Of a stretch of DNA of 64,000 nt, positions 1-9,804 are shown piece after piece; the first letter of the stretch is position 1, and each line of letters starts with the position of its first letter. Origin of the DNA: Pseudomonadota bacterium (GTDB lineage Bacteria > Myxococcota > Myxococcia > Myxococcales > Myxococcaceae); assembly GCA_023423535.1 (NCBI GenBank), contig JAFAFL010000042.1:33471-97470 (forward strand), written 5' to 3'. A model generated the notes under the pieces. That model was not told the origin of the DNA, made no database searches, and saw only the letters and a list, made by a program, of their open reading frames with translations. Both the position numbers and the translations under genes were made by a program.

Positions 1-1335
1 GAGGAGGGCAACCACCTCGGCAAGGACGTGGGCACGCAGCTCACCGCGCACCCCAAGGCGATCGCGATTGCGGCGGCGATGCTGGTGGTGATGGCGATCA
101 TCCCGGGCCTGCCCACCATCCCGTTCCTGCTGCTCGGCGGCGCGGCCGGCTCCGGCGCCTTCGTGATGCTGAAGAAGGCGAAGCGCGAGGAGGAGGGCCT
201 CAACGAGGACGGCTCGATTCCGGAGGGCGAGGAGTCGCCGCAGTCGGTGGAGCCGGGGCCGAAGGAGCCGATCAATCCGGACTCGGAGCTCTTCATCCCG
301 ATGGTCACGCCCATCGTGCTGGAGGTCTCCGACGCGCTGGTGCCCTACGTGGACTCGCGGCAGGACGGCGGGCGCTTCCTCTTCGAGCTCATCCCGTTCA
401 TGCGCGACGGCCTCTTTGTCGAGCTGGGCGTGCGCTTTCCCGGCGTGCGCGCGCGCGCGAATCCGGGCCTGCCGCCGGGCTCGTACCAGATCCAGATCAA
501 CGAGGTGCCGGTCGTCACCGGCCAGGCGACGCTGGATCACATCCTCGTCAACGACACCGCGGACCGCCTGCGGCTGATGAACATCGAGGGCTTCGAGGCG
601 GTGAATCCCGCGACGCGACATCCCGCGGCGTGGGTGCCGGCGCAGCACAAGGAGCTGCTCGAGGCGGCGGGCCTGACCACGTGGGACGTGCCGGGCTACA
701 TCATCCTGCACCTCGCGGCGGTGCTCCGGCGCCACGCGCGCGAGTTCGTGGGCGTGCAGGAGGTCCAGGCGATGCTGGACCAGCTGGAGAAGGCCTTCCC
801 GGCGGTGGTGAAGGAGGTCATCCCGAAGGTCGTGAGCGTGCTCAAGCTCACCGACATCCTGCAGCGCCTCGTGGAGGAGGAGATCAGCGTCCGCGACATG
901 CGCGGCGTGCTCCAGGCGGTGGCGGAGTTCGGGCAGATCGAGGCGGACAACGTGATGCTCACCGAGCACGTCCGCGCGGCGCTGCGCCGGTACGTCTCGC
1001 ACAAGTACGGGCGCGGGACGAACACGCTGGTGGTGTACCTGCTCGACCCTCAGATCGAAGAGGCCATCCGCGGATCGATCAAGCGGACCTCGGCGGGCAC
1101 GCACCTCGCGCTCGAGCCGGACATCGCGCAGGAGATCGTGCAGGCGGTGAAGAACGAGTGCGGTCACCTGCCGCCCTCCGCGCAGCGCCCGGTCATCCTC
1201 ACCGCGATGGACATCCGCCGGTACGTGCGGAAGCTGCTCGAGTACGAGTTCAACCCGCCGTTCTCGGTGGTGAGCTACCAGGAGCTGTCGCCGGACCTGA
1301 ACATCCAGCCGGTGGCGCGGATCAGCACGCGGTAG
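1..1335 (+). CDS. sctV: Type III secretion export gate protein SctV (C-terminal part, 5' end outside window)
   Basis: The frame is open from base 1, so the gene starts upstream. About 444 residues are present of a family usually near 700. The part seen starts in the last membrane segment (IPGLPTIPFLLLGG) and continues through the large cytosolic domain that forms the nonameric ring gating substrate export at the inner membrane. The end, with DIRRYVRKLLE and VVSYQELSP, and the segment YLLDPQIEEAIRGSIKRTSAG fit the SctV/LcrD/InvA branch better than flagellar FlhA, which normally has a proline-rich VLSHNEI-type end. It implies a type III secretion locus to the left. No other secretion gene lies to the right, so this is probably the edge of that cluster. 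Confidence 0.9.
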   Translation, partial: EEGNHLGKDVGTQLTAHPKAIAIAAAMLVVMAIIPGLPTIPFLLLGGAAGSGAFVMLKKAKREEEGLNEDGSIPEGEESPQSVEPGPKEPINPDSELFIPMVTPIVLEVSDALVPYVDSRQDGGRFLFELIPFMRDGLFVELGVRFPGVRARANPGLPPGSYQIQINEVPVVTGQATLDHILVNDTADRLRLMNIEGFEAVNPATRHPAAWVPAQHKELLEAAGLTTWDVPGYIILHLAAVLRRHAREFVGVQEVQAMLDQLEKAFPAVVKEVIPKVVSVLKLTDILQRLVEEEISVRDMRGVLQAVAEFGQIEADNVMLTEHVRAALRRYVSHKYGRGTNTLVVYLLDPQIEEAIRGSIKRTSAGTHLALEPDIAQEIVQAVKNECGHLPPSAQRPVILTAMDIRRYVRKLLEYEFNPPFSVVSYQELSPDLNIQPVARISTR

Positions 1336-1362
1336 CAGGGCGCGCGGAGGGGACGTTCGCGG

Positions 1363-2361
1363 ATGGAGGCGCTCGATCCTTCGCGGTGTCCCCGGTGCGG
1401 CGCTCTTCGCGTCGAGGCGGCGGACTGTCCCCGCTGTGGCGTGATCTACGCGCGCGCGGAGGAGCGCGAGCGGGCTCGGGTGCGGGCTCAGGCTCGGGCG
1501 GTGGCCACGGTCGCGGAGGAGGAGGCGCCGCAGACTGTGACGGCCGCTGCGTCGCTGGAGGGCACCGAGGCTTTTCGCGTGCTCGCGCCGCCGACCGCGG
1601 ATCGGGATCCCGAGGCCGAGGCTTCCCGCGTGGAGACGCGGCTGCGCCTGTGGGTCGTGCCAGCGGCGCTGGTGCTGGCCTTTCTCTTCGCTGCGACCGG
1701 CGCTGGCGGCTTCGTCTCGCGCGTGGTGAGCGGGATGTGGCTGCACGAGCTGGGGCACGCGAGCGCGGCCTGGCTCTTTGGGTACAACGCGGTGCCGCTG
1801 CCGTGGTTCACCTCCATCTCCGCGACGAGATCCTTCGTTCCGACGCTGCTCTTCGCGGGCGGGTTCGGGTACCTCGCGTGGCGGCGCTGGAGCGTGCGCG
1901 AGCGGCGCGGTGCGTTCGTGTTCGGTGGCGTGGCGCTGGCGGCCGTCGCCGGGCGGCTACTGCCTGCGGAGACCGCGCGCATGCTCATCACCTTCTGGGG
2001 CGACGGTGGCGCGCTGGTGTACGCGACGCTGCTCGTGTGCAGCTTCTACGTCGCGCGGGGCTCGTGGATGCATCGCGGCGCGCTGCGGTGGGGCTTCGTG
2101 GGGCTCGGCGCGCTGGGCTTCGCCGACGTGTTCCTCACCTGGTGGCACGCCTGGGGCGATGCCGCGGAGATCCCGTTCGGCCGCATCGAGGGCGTGGGCC
2201 TGTCCGATGCGTCGAAGCTCGTGGACGTACACGGGTGGAGCGAGGCCGGACTCGTCGGCGCGCACCTCGTGCTCGGGGGGCTGTGCCTCGTGGTGATCGC
2301 TGCGCGGTGGGCGTGGGGGCTGGGCGGCGTCTCCGTTCGGTCGCGCTACTCGCCGTACTGA
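1363..2361 (+). CDS. Zinc-ribbon, HExxH membrane protein (M50-like)
   Basis: A 332-residue protein. Residues 5-30 carry two CPRCG knuckles that should bind zinc, followed by a charged Arg/Glu-rich linker. The rest is hydrophobic with about six to eight membrane segments. The motif WLHELGHASAAWLFG near residue 130 is a classical HExxH metal site set in a membrane helix, as in site-2 protease type M50 peptidases. A third, distal Asp ligand typical of M50 (a DG or NPDG motif) is not obvious, so proteolytic activity is uncertain. The start at 1363 is supported by GGAGGGG eleven bases upstream. It follows sctV by 27 bases and may be cotranscribed, but nothing shows a role in secretion. Confidence 0.6.
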   Translation: MEALDPSRCPRCGALRVEAADCPRCGVIYARAEERERARVRAQARAVATVAEEEAPQTVTAAASLEGTEAFRVLAPPTADRDPEAEASRVETRLRLWVVPAALVLAFLFAATGAGGFVSRVVSGMWLHELGHASAAWLFGYNAVPLPWFTSISATRSFVPTLLFAGGFGYLAWRRWSVRERRGAFVFGGVALAAVAGRLLPAETARMLITFWGDGGALVYATLLVCSFYVARGSWMHRGALRWGFVGLGALGFADVFLTWWHAWGDAAEIPFGRIEGVGLSDASKLVDVHGWSEAGLVGAHLVLGGLCLVVIAARWAWGLGGVSVRSRYSPY

Positions 2362-2454
2362 CTCCAGCGCGGGGCGGCCTCGTCGTCGATGCGGTGGCTC
2401 CACAGGCTCCCGCCGCGGCTGGGGACCCCTTCGTAGAAGAGGCGGGACGGACCA

Positions 2455-2467
2455 GAAATATACTGCA
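2455..2467. repeat. 13-bp direct repeat GAAATATACTGCA, copy 1
   Basis: An AT-rich 13-mer in the gap between two convergent genes. An identical copy in the same orientation lies at 13438-13450. The sequences just beyond the core (TCGA/CGAA, then GTGAA) also look alike. Read on the minus strand it contains TATATT, read on the plus strand TATACT, so each could hold a -10 element. Confidence 0.5.
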
Positions 2468-2488
2468 GGTGCTCGACGTGAAGTTGGT

Positions 2489-2938
2489 TCACGCGGCGAG
2501 GAGCAGGTACGCCGCGCCGGCGAGGGCGCCCATCACGCCGAGCGCTCCGAGGACGAGCGCGAGCCGACGGCGTCGGGGCGCTGTGGAAGTCGTGGCGAGG
2601 CCCATGCGTCCAAGCGCCTCGTCCGGCGGCAGCGCGCGCAGGTCTGCGCCGGGCCGGAGCTGCGCGAGCCTCGTGAGGAAGAGCTGAACCTGCAGCGCGT
2701 GGGTGGGGACCGGCACGCGCGCGGTGTGACGCGTTCCTCCAGCCTGCCAGGCCACGAGCAGCTCTCCGTCCGGCGTGGCCACGCCTTCGCGGCGATCGGA
2801 GACGACAGGTCCGCTCGCGAGCACGGTGAACGCTTCGAGCGATGGAAGCGGCACCGTCACCGGCGCCCGACCCGCCACGTTCAAAGTGAGCGTCTCCCGG
2901 TCCAGATGCAGCGAACAGCCGCGCCAGCTCGCTTCCAT
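2489..2938 (-). CDS. Hypothetical protein with C-terminal membrane anchor
   Basis: About 149 residues, no family recognised. The first 70 residues look like a small beta-rich domain (alternating hydrophobics: HLDRETLTLNVAG, VTVPLPSLEAFTVLA). A charged stretch follows, then a single C-terminal membrane helix (LALVLGALGVMGALAGAAYLLLAA), giving a tail-anchored protein facing the cytosol. The ATG at 2938 (MEASWRG) is preferred over an upstream TTG because that TTG lies in the T-rich tail of the terminator ending the preceding operon. The gene is read in the same direction as the lipoproteins upstream but sits behind that terminator. Confidence 0.6.
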   Translation of the reverse strand: MEASWRGCSLHLDRETLTLNVAGRAPVTVPLPSLEAFTVLASGPVVSDRREGVATPDGELLVAWQAGGTRHTARVPVPTHALQVQLFLTRLAQLRPGADLRALPPDEALGRMGLATTSTAPRRRRLALVLGALGVMGALAGAAYLLLAA

Positions 2939-2959
2939 GAGGCGGTCACCGAAACACAA

Positions 2960-2993
2960 CGGCCGGCGCGGGCAGAGGGTGCCCGGCCGGCCG
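2960..2993 (-). terminator. Rho-independent terminator of the three-lipoprotein operon
   Basis: Hairpin with a 7-bp outer stem (CGGCCGG/CCGGCCG), a small internal mismatch, a 6-bp inner stem (CGGGCA/TGCCCG) and a 5-base loop. It is followed on the minus strand by TTGTGTTT. It lies 23 bases after the stop of the lipoprotein gene at 3016. Confidence 0.7.
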
Positions 2994-3015
2994 TGTCGTA
3001 CTCAGAGCAGAAGCG

Positions 3016-6000
3016 CTACGGGTTCCAGGTGAAGATGTGCCGTCCGAACGGGGCGATGCCCGGCGCGCTGGTGCTGTTCACGTTGACGCGCACCGCCGCG
3101 CGGCCACCCGGCTCCTCGAGCCACGTGGTGGCGCTGTTGCCGAGCGACTGGTTCACGTACGAGGCGGTGCCCGACGCGGTCATGCCGCCGAACTGGTACT
3201 CGACCGTGCCGTGCGGCGTGAGCTTCACCTGGAAGTTCAGGTCGGACGTGTTCGAGGTGGTGGCCGAGTAGATGGACATCGTCTCCCACGAGACGAGCAC
3301 GTACTCGTCACCGGTCCCCGGGGTCTCGTCGGGGTCGAACGCCTCCCAGAAGATCCGCGGGGTGGCGGAGGTCCCGCTCAGCGCGTCCCAGAACGGCGCC
3401 ACCACGCCGCGCGGCTCGGAGGTCGGCGACGGGGTGGACGGGTTCGAGGTGAAGCAGCCGCTCGTCGCGATGTTGCAGACGATGGGGTCGAGCGTCAGGA
3501 AACCATTCGAGATGATCGTCAACCGGTCGGAAACGGTGCTGCCGACGCGGACGGGGAAGGGGAGGTTCGCGGTGAAGCCCTGACCGCGCGCGTTGGTGAT
3601 CGTCAGCCGAGTCGCGGTCGGGCTACCGCGCAGGGGCACGAAGGTGCCGGGGCCCGCCGCCTGGTAGCTGTAGGGGAAGCAGCCGTTGTCCGGCAGCTTC
3701 GGCGTACCGAGCTGGCCCTTCGTCCCATACGGCGTGTCGCCGAAGCAGTCGAGGCCGAGCACCGTCGTCGAGGAGTTCCACAGCAGGTGGGTGGCCAGCG
3801 GCTTCGGCTCGAAGCGGAGCGAGACGCCCGGGCCCTTGTGCTCGCCGAGGACCCACGACACGGTCGAGTAGGCGTGGCCGCCGGAGCTGAGCGACACCTG
3901 GCCCTCGAGCGGGGACATGCCGATGGCGGTGCCCCACACGTGGTCCACCGGCAGGCCGTCATCCGCGTCCGCCGTCTGCGCGAAGAGGAGCTGGCCCCCC
4001 GCCGGGAGCACGAGGTCGGTGGTGATGGTGTGCCGCCGCTGCGGCCCGAAGTCGAGCGACCAGCCGCGCAGGTTGTGCGGCTGCCCGGTGAGGTTCGTCA
4101 CCTCCACCCACTGGCCGTTCGTCGTGCCGGGCCCGCCCGCGAAGTTGACCTCGGTGATGGCGAACGCGTTGTAGGTGCTCGAGGTGACGCCGGGGAGGAT
4201 GGTGGGCATCGCGTTCACCTCCATGAACCCGTCGGGGAAGATCACGCGGCCGAAGTAGCCGTTGAACGGGACCTCGAACGGGTCCGGCTGCGCGGTGCGG
4301 CCGAAGAAGGTGTACGTGTCACCCGCCGCCGGGTGCTGCGGCGCGAGCAGCGCGGAGAGGTTGCCCGGCGCCTGCACGCCCACGGTCGCGTCGAGCGTGA
4401 GCAGCCCGTCGAGCTTCTGGTAGGCGAAGACGACCTTGCCGCTCGGGTAGAGCTGCGCCTGGAAGGTGAGGCGGCTCTCCGGCGAGTCCTTCTTCACGAT
4501 GTCCGACCACTGCACGATCAGCCGGCGATCCTCGCCGAGCCCGCCCACGTGCGCGTGCACCTGGGTGATGCCGGGGAGCTGGATGAGGTCGTCGAAGAAG
4601 GGCGCGATGATCGGCGCGGTGGAGGAGCTCCAGTCGCTGGACGGCAGGCCCTGGTCGTTGTCGCGCGGGCCCTGGCTGGCGGTGCCGGTGGTGTTCACCG
4701 TGAGCCAGCCGTTGGTGGAGACCACCGCGCGCGTCTGCGCCTGCAGCCGGTTGCCGAAGGAGAAGAGGGTGAGCGGCTCGGGGAGCAGGTACGTGAAGTT
4801 GCCCTGGTCGAGGTTGGTGGATGTGAACTCGAGCAGCTGTCCCACGCCGCGGATGTCCACGAACTCCGCGCCGGCCGCGTTGCGCGCGACGTTCGGGAAG
4901 CCCTCGTAGGCGATCGCGCCGGGGAACGCGTCCTGCGCCAGCGTCGCCTCGGGGCGCGGACCGGAGGAGGGACGCGGCAGGGACTCGGGCCAGGTCTTCA
5001 CGCCGGAGAGCGCCGTCACCGTGACGTTGCGGCTGACCATGGGCACCGAGTCACCCACCGTGTTGTCGGCGGTGAAGCGGTACTGCATCGTCGCCTCGTT
5101 CGGATAGACGGTGATCGAGCCCTTCTCCGCGGCGGGGCCCACGAGCTCGTGGACGACGTGACGGAGGTTGTAGTTCTGCGCCGCGCCCGTCAGCGCGCCG
5201 GCCTCGATGCGCATGCGCCGCGCGTTGGTCACGTCCCAGGTGAGGACCACCGGCTCGCCGCCCTGGGTGACCAGCGTCTTGTCCGCCTCGAAGGTGACGA
5301 ACTGCACCGGGCCGATGGGACGCGTCTTGCCGGTCTTCGTCACCACCTCGCCGCGCGAGCTGATGGCGCGGAGCTCGTACTCCGTCTCCTCGTCCGGCGC
5401 GGGAACGCCGAGGACGCCATCGCGCATCTCCGCCGCGGACGTTGCCTCGCGAAGCTGCTGGTCGCCCTTCCAGACCTGCACGCGCGAGGCGCCACGCGTC
5501 TTCCACGTGAGCACCACCTCGCCGCCTTCGCGCGCGAGCTCGGGGACGATGAACGAATCGATCGCCACTTCGCCACCGACGCGCAAGGAGACCTCGCGGA
5601 CCGCCTGCGCAGGGCCCTTGCCCACGGTGATCGTGTAGACCTGCGTGGCGTCCTCGCCGAGCGACGCGGGGATGACGTCCTCGAGCTGACCGGACGCCAC
5701 CTCGGCGCGCGTGTCGCCGGTGACGAGCACGCCACGACCGGAGGCGTGGACGGTGATGCGCTCCGCACCACCGGCCTCCCACTTCACCGTCACGCGGCGG
5801 TTCTCCTGCGGGTCGCGGGTGAGCGTGGCGGAGAGGATCGCGGGCGAGACCGCCACCTGCGCGGTCGTCTGCTCGCCGGCGCCGCGGAGCGTGTACGTGG
5901 TGTCGAAGCGCGGCATGACGGTGAGGGTGCCCGTGTGCGAGGCGGGCAGCGGGATCGTCTCGCCCTCGTCGTTCTCCAGCCGCAGCGCCGCGTCGCCGGT

Positions 6001-6435
6001 GGCGGAGGCGGGGCCGGAGTAGATGAGGGTGACCGGCTCACCGGCGCGCACCTGCGCGGGCGAGGCGGCGAGCATCAGCAGCCCCTGGGGACCGCCGGTG
6101 CCCACGCGGAGCGCGCGCACGTCCTGGCCGCCCTCGCTGCGCGCGGAGAGCACGAAGACCTCGTCGCGCTCGATGGTGACGGTGTGCTCGCCCTCGAGCG
6201 GGATCGTGTCCAGCGAGAGGCCGCCGGAGACGCGCTCGAGGCGCAGCGTCTGGGCGCCCTCCACCTTCCAGGCGAGGGTGACGGTCCCGCCCGGCGTCGC
6301 CGTCTCCGGCGTGGCGTTGAACGAGACGATGGTGGGCGGCGCGGGAGGGACGAGCGGGGGCTCGGGCTCGGACGGACAGCCGGTGAGTCCGAGGAGCGCG
6401 GCGCCGACGAGCGGAAGCAGAAGTCGCAGGTTCAT
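3016..6435 (-). CDS. Large surface lipoprotein with Ig-like repeats and lamin-tail domain (third of three paralogs)
   Basis: 1139 residues with a clean lipoprotein signal (LLGLTGC, Cys at about 20), so likely an outer-membrane or surface lipoprotein. Residues 35-480 hold about five Ig-like beta-sandwich repeats, recognisable by the recurring pattern PGGTVTLAWKVEGAQTLRLE. A domain with STNGWLTVNTTG and FDDLIQ follows, then a lamin-tail-like segment (AITEVNFAGG, QWVEVTNLTGQPHNLRGW), then a second copy of the STNG-type domain (ISNGFLTLD, FWDALSG, VSWETM, LNFQVKL). The same order is seen in the two genes upstream. The start at 6435 has GAGG nine bases upstream and lies 18 bases after the preceding gene. 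Adhesion or predation roles are possible but only guessed. Confidence 0.8.
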   Translation of the reverse strand: MNLRLLLPLVGAALLGLTGCPSEPEPPLVPPAPPTIVSFNATPETATPGGTVTLAWKVEGAQTLRLERVSGGLSLDTIPLEGEHTVTIERDEVFVLSARSEGGQDVRALRVGTGGPQGLLMLAASPAQVRAGEPVTLIYSGPASATGDAALRLENDEGETIPLPASHTGTLTVMPRFDTTYTLRGAGEQTTAQVAVSPAILSATLTRDPQENRRVTVKWEAGGAERITVHASGRGVLVTGDTRAEVASGQLEDVIPASLGEDATQVYTITVGKGPAQAVREVSLRVGGEVAIDSFIVPELAREGGEVVLTWKTRGASRVQVWKGDQQLREATSAAEMRDGVLGVPAPDEETEYELRAISSRGEVVTKTGKTRPIGPVQFVTFEADKTLVTQGGEPVVLTWDVTNARRMRIEAGALTGAAQNYNLRHVVHELVGPAAEKGSITVYPNEATMQYRFTADNTVGDSVPMVSRNVTVTALSGVKTWPESLPRPSSGPRPEATLAQDAFPGAIAYEGFPNVARNAAGAEFVDIRGVGQLLEFTSTNLDQGNFTYLLPEPLTLFSFGNRLQAQTRAVVSTNGWLTVNTTGTASQGPRDNDQGLPSSDWSSSTAPIIAPFFDDLIQLPGITQVHAHVGGLGEDRRLIVQWSDIVKKDSPESRLTFQAQLYPSGKVVFAYQKLDGLLTLDATVGVQAPGNLSALLAPQHPAAGDTYTFFGRTAQPDPFEVPFNGYFGRVIFPDGFMEVNAMPTILPGVTSSTYNAFAITEVNFAGGPGTTNGQWVEVTNLTGQPHNLRGWSLDFGPQRRHTITTDLVLPAGGQLLFAQTADADDGLPVDHVWGTAIGMSPLEGQVSLSSGGHAYSTVSWVLGEHKGPGVSLRFEPKPLATHLLWNSSTTVLGLDCFGDTPYGTKGQLGTPKLPDNGCFPYSYQAAGPGTFVPLRGSPTATRLTITNARGQGFTANLPFPVRVGSTVSDRLTIISNGFLTLDPIVCNIATSGCFTSNPSTPSPTSEPRGVVAPFWDALSGTSATPRIFWEAFDPDETPGTGDEYVLVSWETMSIYSATTSNTSDLNFQVKLTPHGTVEYQFGGMTASGTASYVNQSLGNSATTWLEEPGGRAAVRVNVNSTSAPGIAPFGRHIFTWNP

Positions 6436-6453
6436 GGCAGTGGTCCTCGGGCC

Positions 6454-9400
6454 CTACTCGGGGATGAAGCGGAAGGCGGTGTGGGGGCGGATGCCGGCGC
6501 GCTGCACGGAGATGGGCAGCGCGACGTCGTTGTCTCCCTCGAGCCACGCGACGACGCCGAAGCCGAGGCCGGTCAGCGTGTTGTCGTGACTGGAGAGATG
6601 GCCGTAGTGGTACTCGAGCACGCCGTCGTCGAAGACCTTCAGCTGGAAGTTGAGGTCCTCGGAGGTGCTGCTGGTCGAGGTGCCCGCGAGGTGGTGCCAC
6701 TGGACGATCCAGTGCGCGACCGGGTTCAGCGGATCCTCGTTCGCCTCGAGGCGCTGCGTGTAGACGCCGGTGGAGGTGACGGCGCCGAAGTTCAGCGCCC
6801 GGCCGAAGAGCGCGGCGGTGCGGTTCGGCGTGGTCGCGCCCGGCGAGAGCGTGGCGGCCACATAGGGCGAGGCGACGACCACCGGCGCGTCGAAGGTGAC
6901 GTAGCCGTTGCGCGAGATGCCCAGCTGCGTGACCGGCTGCCCGAAGGCGACGGTGGGCGAGCCGTAGAGGTGCTGGAGCATCGGCACGTGCGCGGCGGAC
7001 GTGGTGCCGGTGCCGAGGCGGTTGCCGGTGAGCGAGATGTCGCGGAAGGACGGCTCGCGGCGCTCCATGCGGTAGCCGAAGCAGCCCTTGCGCGCGCCCG
7101 GCGTGCCCACCTGATTGAGCAGCGGATCGCCGAAGCTTCCGGTGCCCGTGCAGCTGATCCCGCGCAGCGGCGTGGTCTGCACGTCGCCGGCGTGGACGAG
7201 CCCGTTCGGATCACCGATCACGCTGCGGCCCTCGACGGGCGAGGCGAAGGTGAGCTCCGACCAGAGCGCGCCGTTCGAGTCCTTCAGCGCCACCCAGGAG
7301 AGCGCGGCGGGCGTGCCTTCGAGCGCGAAGGGCGCGGCCCACGTGTGCTGCACCGGCGCGCCGCCGTTCTCAGTGGCGTTCTTCGAACCGCCGAAGAGGA
7401 GATGACCGCCGGCGGGGACGATCGTCGGCTGCGCGGTCGTGTTCGCCGGGATCGTGTAGGTGCCGGCCGGCGTCTCGAGCACGAAGCCTTCGAGATCGAC
7501 TGCCACGCGCGAGTCGTTGCGCACCTCCACCCACTGGCCAACTTCGCCGAGCGAGCTGTGCGGCAGCGGCAGCGCCTCGGTGACGGCGAGCTGGCCGACG
7601 GAGACGAAGCGCTCGAGCTCCGCGTCCACGCGCATGAGGCCGTCCGGCATGGCGACGAAGCCCGCGTGGTGGCCGTGACGATCCGGCGAGAAGGTGACCT
7701 CGGTGCGCGGACCGAAGAAGGTCAGCATGGTGTCGCTCTGCGGCAGCGACGGGTACGACACGCCGAGCCCCGGCATCGGGCCCTGCACACCGATGGTCGC
7801 GGTCACGCCCTGCGGCAGCTCCACGTCGCGGTAGGCGAAGCGGATGACGCCGGTCTGGCTGATCTGCGCCTGGAAGCTCACGCGCGAGGTGGGGTGACCC
7901 TTCACGCGCATGCCCGACCACTGCACGACGAGGAGCTGCTCCGGCGCCTGGCCGAGGACCTCCCACGACAGCGTGGTCTCGTCGGAGGCGGACTCGAGGT
8001 CGGCCCAGAAGGGCGCCACCAGCCTGGGCTCGTGGGTGAGGTTGGGGATCGGCGCGGGCACGTTCTTCGTGCGCGCGTACGGCTGGAAGACGAGCACGCC
8101 GTCGGTGAAGGCGGAGAAGATGCCCTGCACGCGCTCGCCCCACATCCAGAACTCGAAGGGCAGGCGCACCTGCATGTTCAGCGCGTCCAGTGGAGGCGTG
8201 GTGCCGGAGCGGGTCGCGGTCTGCTCGATGTCGATGAAGGCGTCCGCCACCGTCTCCACGTCCACCTCGCCGTGGCTGAAGCCGATGAGCTGCGTGTCGG
8301 GGATGGGGCTGCGCAGCGTGACCTCCGAGCCCTGGAAGACCGGGCCGGTGCCGGAGAGCTGCCACGTCGCGGGCTGCTGCACGGTGACCGCCTGCGTGGG
8401 CCGCACCTCATCGCCGAGCGTGTTGTCCGCCACGATGGTGTAGGTGCCGGTCGTGTTCGGGTAGAGGGTGATCGCGTGCTGCTCGAGCTCGTCGCCGATG
8501 CCGTTGAACACGGTGCCGTCGCTGCTGTGCTCGACGCGGATGCGGCGCGCGCTGGGCAGGTTCCAGGACAGCGTCACCGGCTCACCGCCCTGCGTGATCG
8601 TCGAGGGCGTGGCGGTGACGGAGACGACCTGGGTGGTGCCCACCGGCGAAACGGGCTTCGTCTCCTCGGCAAAGCCGCCGCGCACGGAGGTGGCGCGCAG
8701 CGTGAGCAGCGTCCGCTTCGTCAGCGGCTGAAGCTCGGTGCTGCCCACTTCCGCGGAGCGCGCGTCGAGGGTCTCGTAGATGACCTCGCCGTCCGCGAGC
8801 AGCTGTACGCGGTCCGCTTCGACGGTGCGCCACGACACGGTGAACGGCTGGCCGGCGCGCACGTAGCGGGCCGCGTCGAACTGCTGCACCCGGCTCTGGC
8901 CGGAGATGTAGACGGCGAGCGGAACGGAGGTGACGGCCTCGGACGTGGAGCCCTCGGCGAAGAGGCGGAAGTTGAAGACCTTGTTGCGGTCCTCGTTCAC
9001 GTCCACGTCGAAGCTCCAGGTGCCCTTCGCGACCTCCGCCGGATCCTCGGTCTGCGTCAGCGGGCGGCCCTCGCCGTCCTCGAGGCGCACGCGGGTGGCG
9101 GAGGTCGTCTCCCACGTCAGCGTCACCGGCTGGCCGCGCACCGCGCCCTTCGGCGTGGCGTCGAAGCGGGTGACGTCCGGGCGCAGGCGCACATCCACCG
9201 TCGCGGTGCGGCCGTGGCTGTGCAGCGTCCAGGTGGAGTCTTCGTCCGGGTTCACGGTGAGCGAGCCCGCCGCGCCCTGGCCGCCGAGGTCCAGCGCGTT
9301 GCCCTCCGCGTCGGTGATGCGCAGGTCGTCCGCGCGGCTGACCGCCCAGGCCAGCGTCACCGGCTCACCGCGCGCGATGACGGAGGGCTGCGCGACGAAG

Positions 9401-9786
9401 AGGATCTCCGAGTCGCCGGGACCGGCGCGCACCTGCACCACCGCGGTGTCGGTGCGGCCGCGCGTGCCCTGCGCGGTGAGGATGAAGAGCGAGGTCTGGG
9501 TGACCTGAACTTCGATCGAACCGCTGAGCGTGTCGGAGCCGGAGATGGCGCCCTGGCGCGTGTCCACGATCTGCGCGGACTGCGCGTGCTCGGTCTCCCA
9601 GCGCAGCGTGACCGCGCCGCCCTCGGGCAGCTCGTGGGTCGAGGCGGTGAAGAGAGCGATCCGCGGCGCCGGATCCGCGGGAGGCGGCAAGGGCTCGGGC
9701 GTCTTCGGACAACCGGTGAGCGCGAGGAGCGCTACCGGAGCAATGAGGGTGAGGAGGGCGCGGGACCCGCTGATGTGCGTGGACAT
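6454..9786 (-). CDS. Large surface lipoprotein with Ig-like repeats and lamin-tail domain (second of three paralogs)
   Basis: 1110 residues with lipobox ALLALTGC. About five Ig-like repeats (PEGGAVTLRWETEHAQSAQIVD, ARGEPVTLAWAVSRADDLRI and others) cover residues 40-470. A domain with the STNG-like pattern (FTDGVLVFQP, APFWADL, LVVQWSGM, VSFQAQI) follows, then a lamin-tail-like segment (AVTEALPLPHSSL, QWVEVRNDS) and a C-terminal NGYVTFD domain ending HTAFRFIPE. It is paralogous to its two neighbours over its whole length. The start at 9786 has AGAGG nine bases upstream. The 18-base gap to the next gene equals the one before it, consistent with tandem duplication of a gene plus its leader. Confidence 0.8.
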   Translation of the reverse strand: MSTHISGSRALLTLIAPVALLALTGCPKTPEPLPPPADPAPRIALFTASTHELPEGGAVTLRWETEHAQSAQIVDTRQGAISGSDTLSGSIEVQVTQTSLFILTAQGTRGRTDTAVVQVRAGPGDSEILFVAQPSVIARGEPVTLAWAVSRADDLRITDAEGNALDLGGQGAAGSLTVNPDEDSTWTLHSHGRTATVDVRLRPDVTRFDATPKGAVRGQPVTLTWETTSATRVRLEDGEGRPLTQTEDPAEVAKGTWSFDVDVNEDRNKVFNFRLFAEGSTSEAVTSVPLAVYISGQSRVQQFDAARYVRAGQPFTVSWRTVEADRVQLLADGEVIYETLDARSAEVGSTELQPLTKRTLLTLRATSVRGGFAEETKPVSPVGTTQVVSVTATPSTITQGGEPVTLSWNLPSARRIRVEHSSDGTVFNGIGDELEQHAITLYPNTTGTYTIVADNTLGDEVRPTQAVTVQQPATWQLSGTGPVFQGSEVTLRSPIPDTQLIGFSHGEVDVETVADAFIDIEQTATRSGTTPPLDALNMQVRLPFEFWMWGERVQGIFSAFTDGVLVFQPYARTKNVPAPIPNLTHEPRLVAPFWADLESASDETTLSWEVLGQAPEQLLVVQWSGMRVKGHPTSRVSFQAQISQTGVIRFAYRDVELPQGVTATIGVQGPMPGLGVSYPSLPQSDTMLTFFGPRTEVTFSPDRHGHHAGFVAMPDGLMRVDAELERFVSVGQLAVTEALPLPHSSLGEVGQWVEVRNDSRVAVDLEGFVLETPAGTYTIPANTTAQPTIVPAGGHLLFGGSKNATENGGAPVQHTWAAPFALEGTPAALSWVALKDSNGALWSELTFASPVEGRSVIGDPNGLVHAGDVQTTPLRGISCTGTGSFGDPLLNQVGTPGARKGCFGYRMERREPSFRDISLTGNRLGTGTTSAAHVPMLQHLYGSPTVAFGQPVTQLGISRNGYVTFDAPVVVASPYVAATLSPGATTPNRTAALFGRALNFGAVTSTGVYTQRLEANEDPLNPVAHWIVQWHHLAGTSTSSTSEDLNFQLKVFDDGVLEYHYGHLSSHDNTLTGLGFGVVAWLEGDNDVALPISVQRAGIRPHTAFRFIPE

Positions 9787-9804
9787 GGTGTCGGTCCTCT
9801 TTCT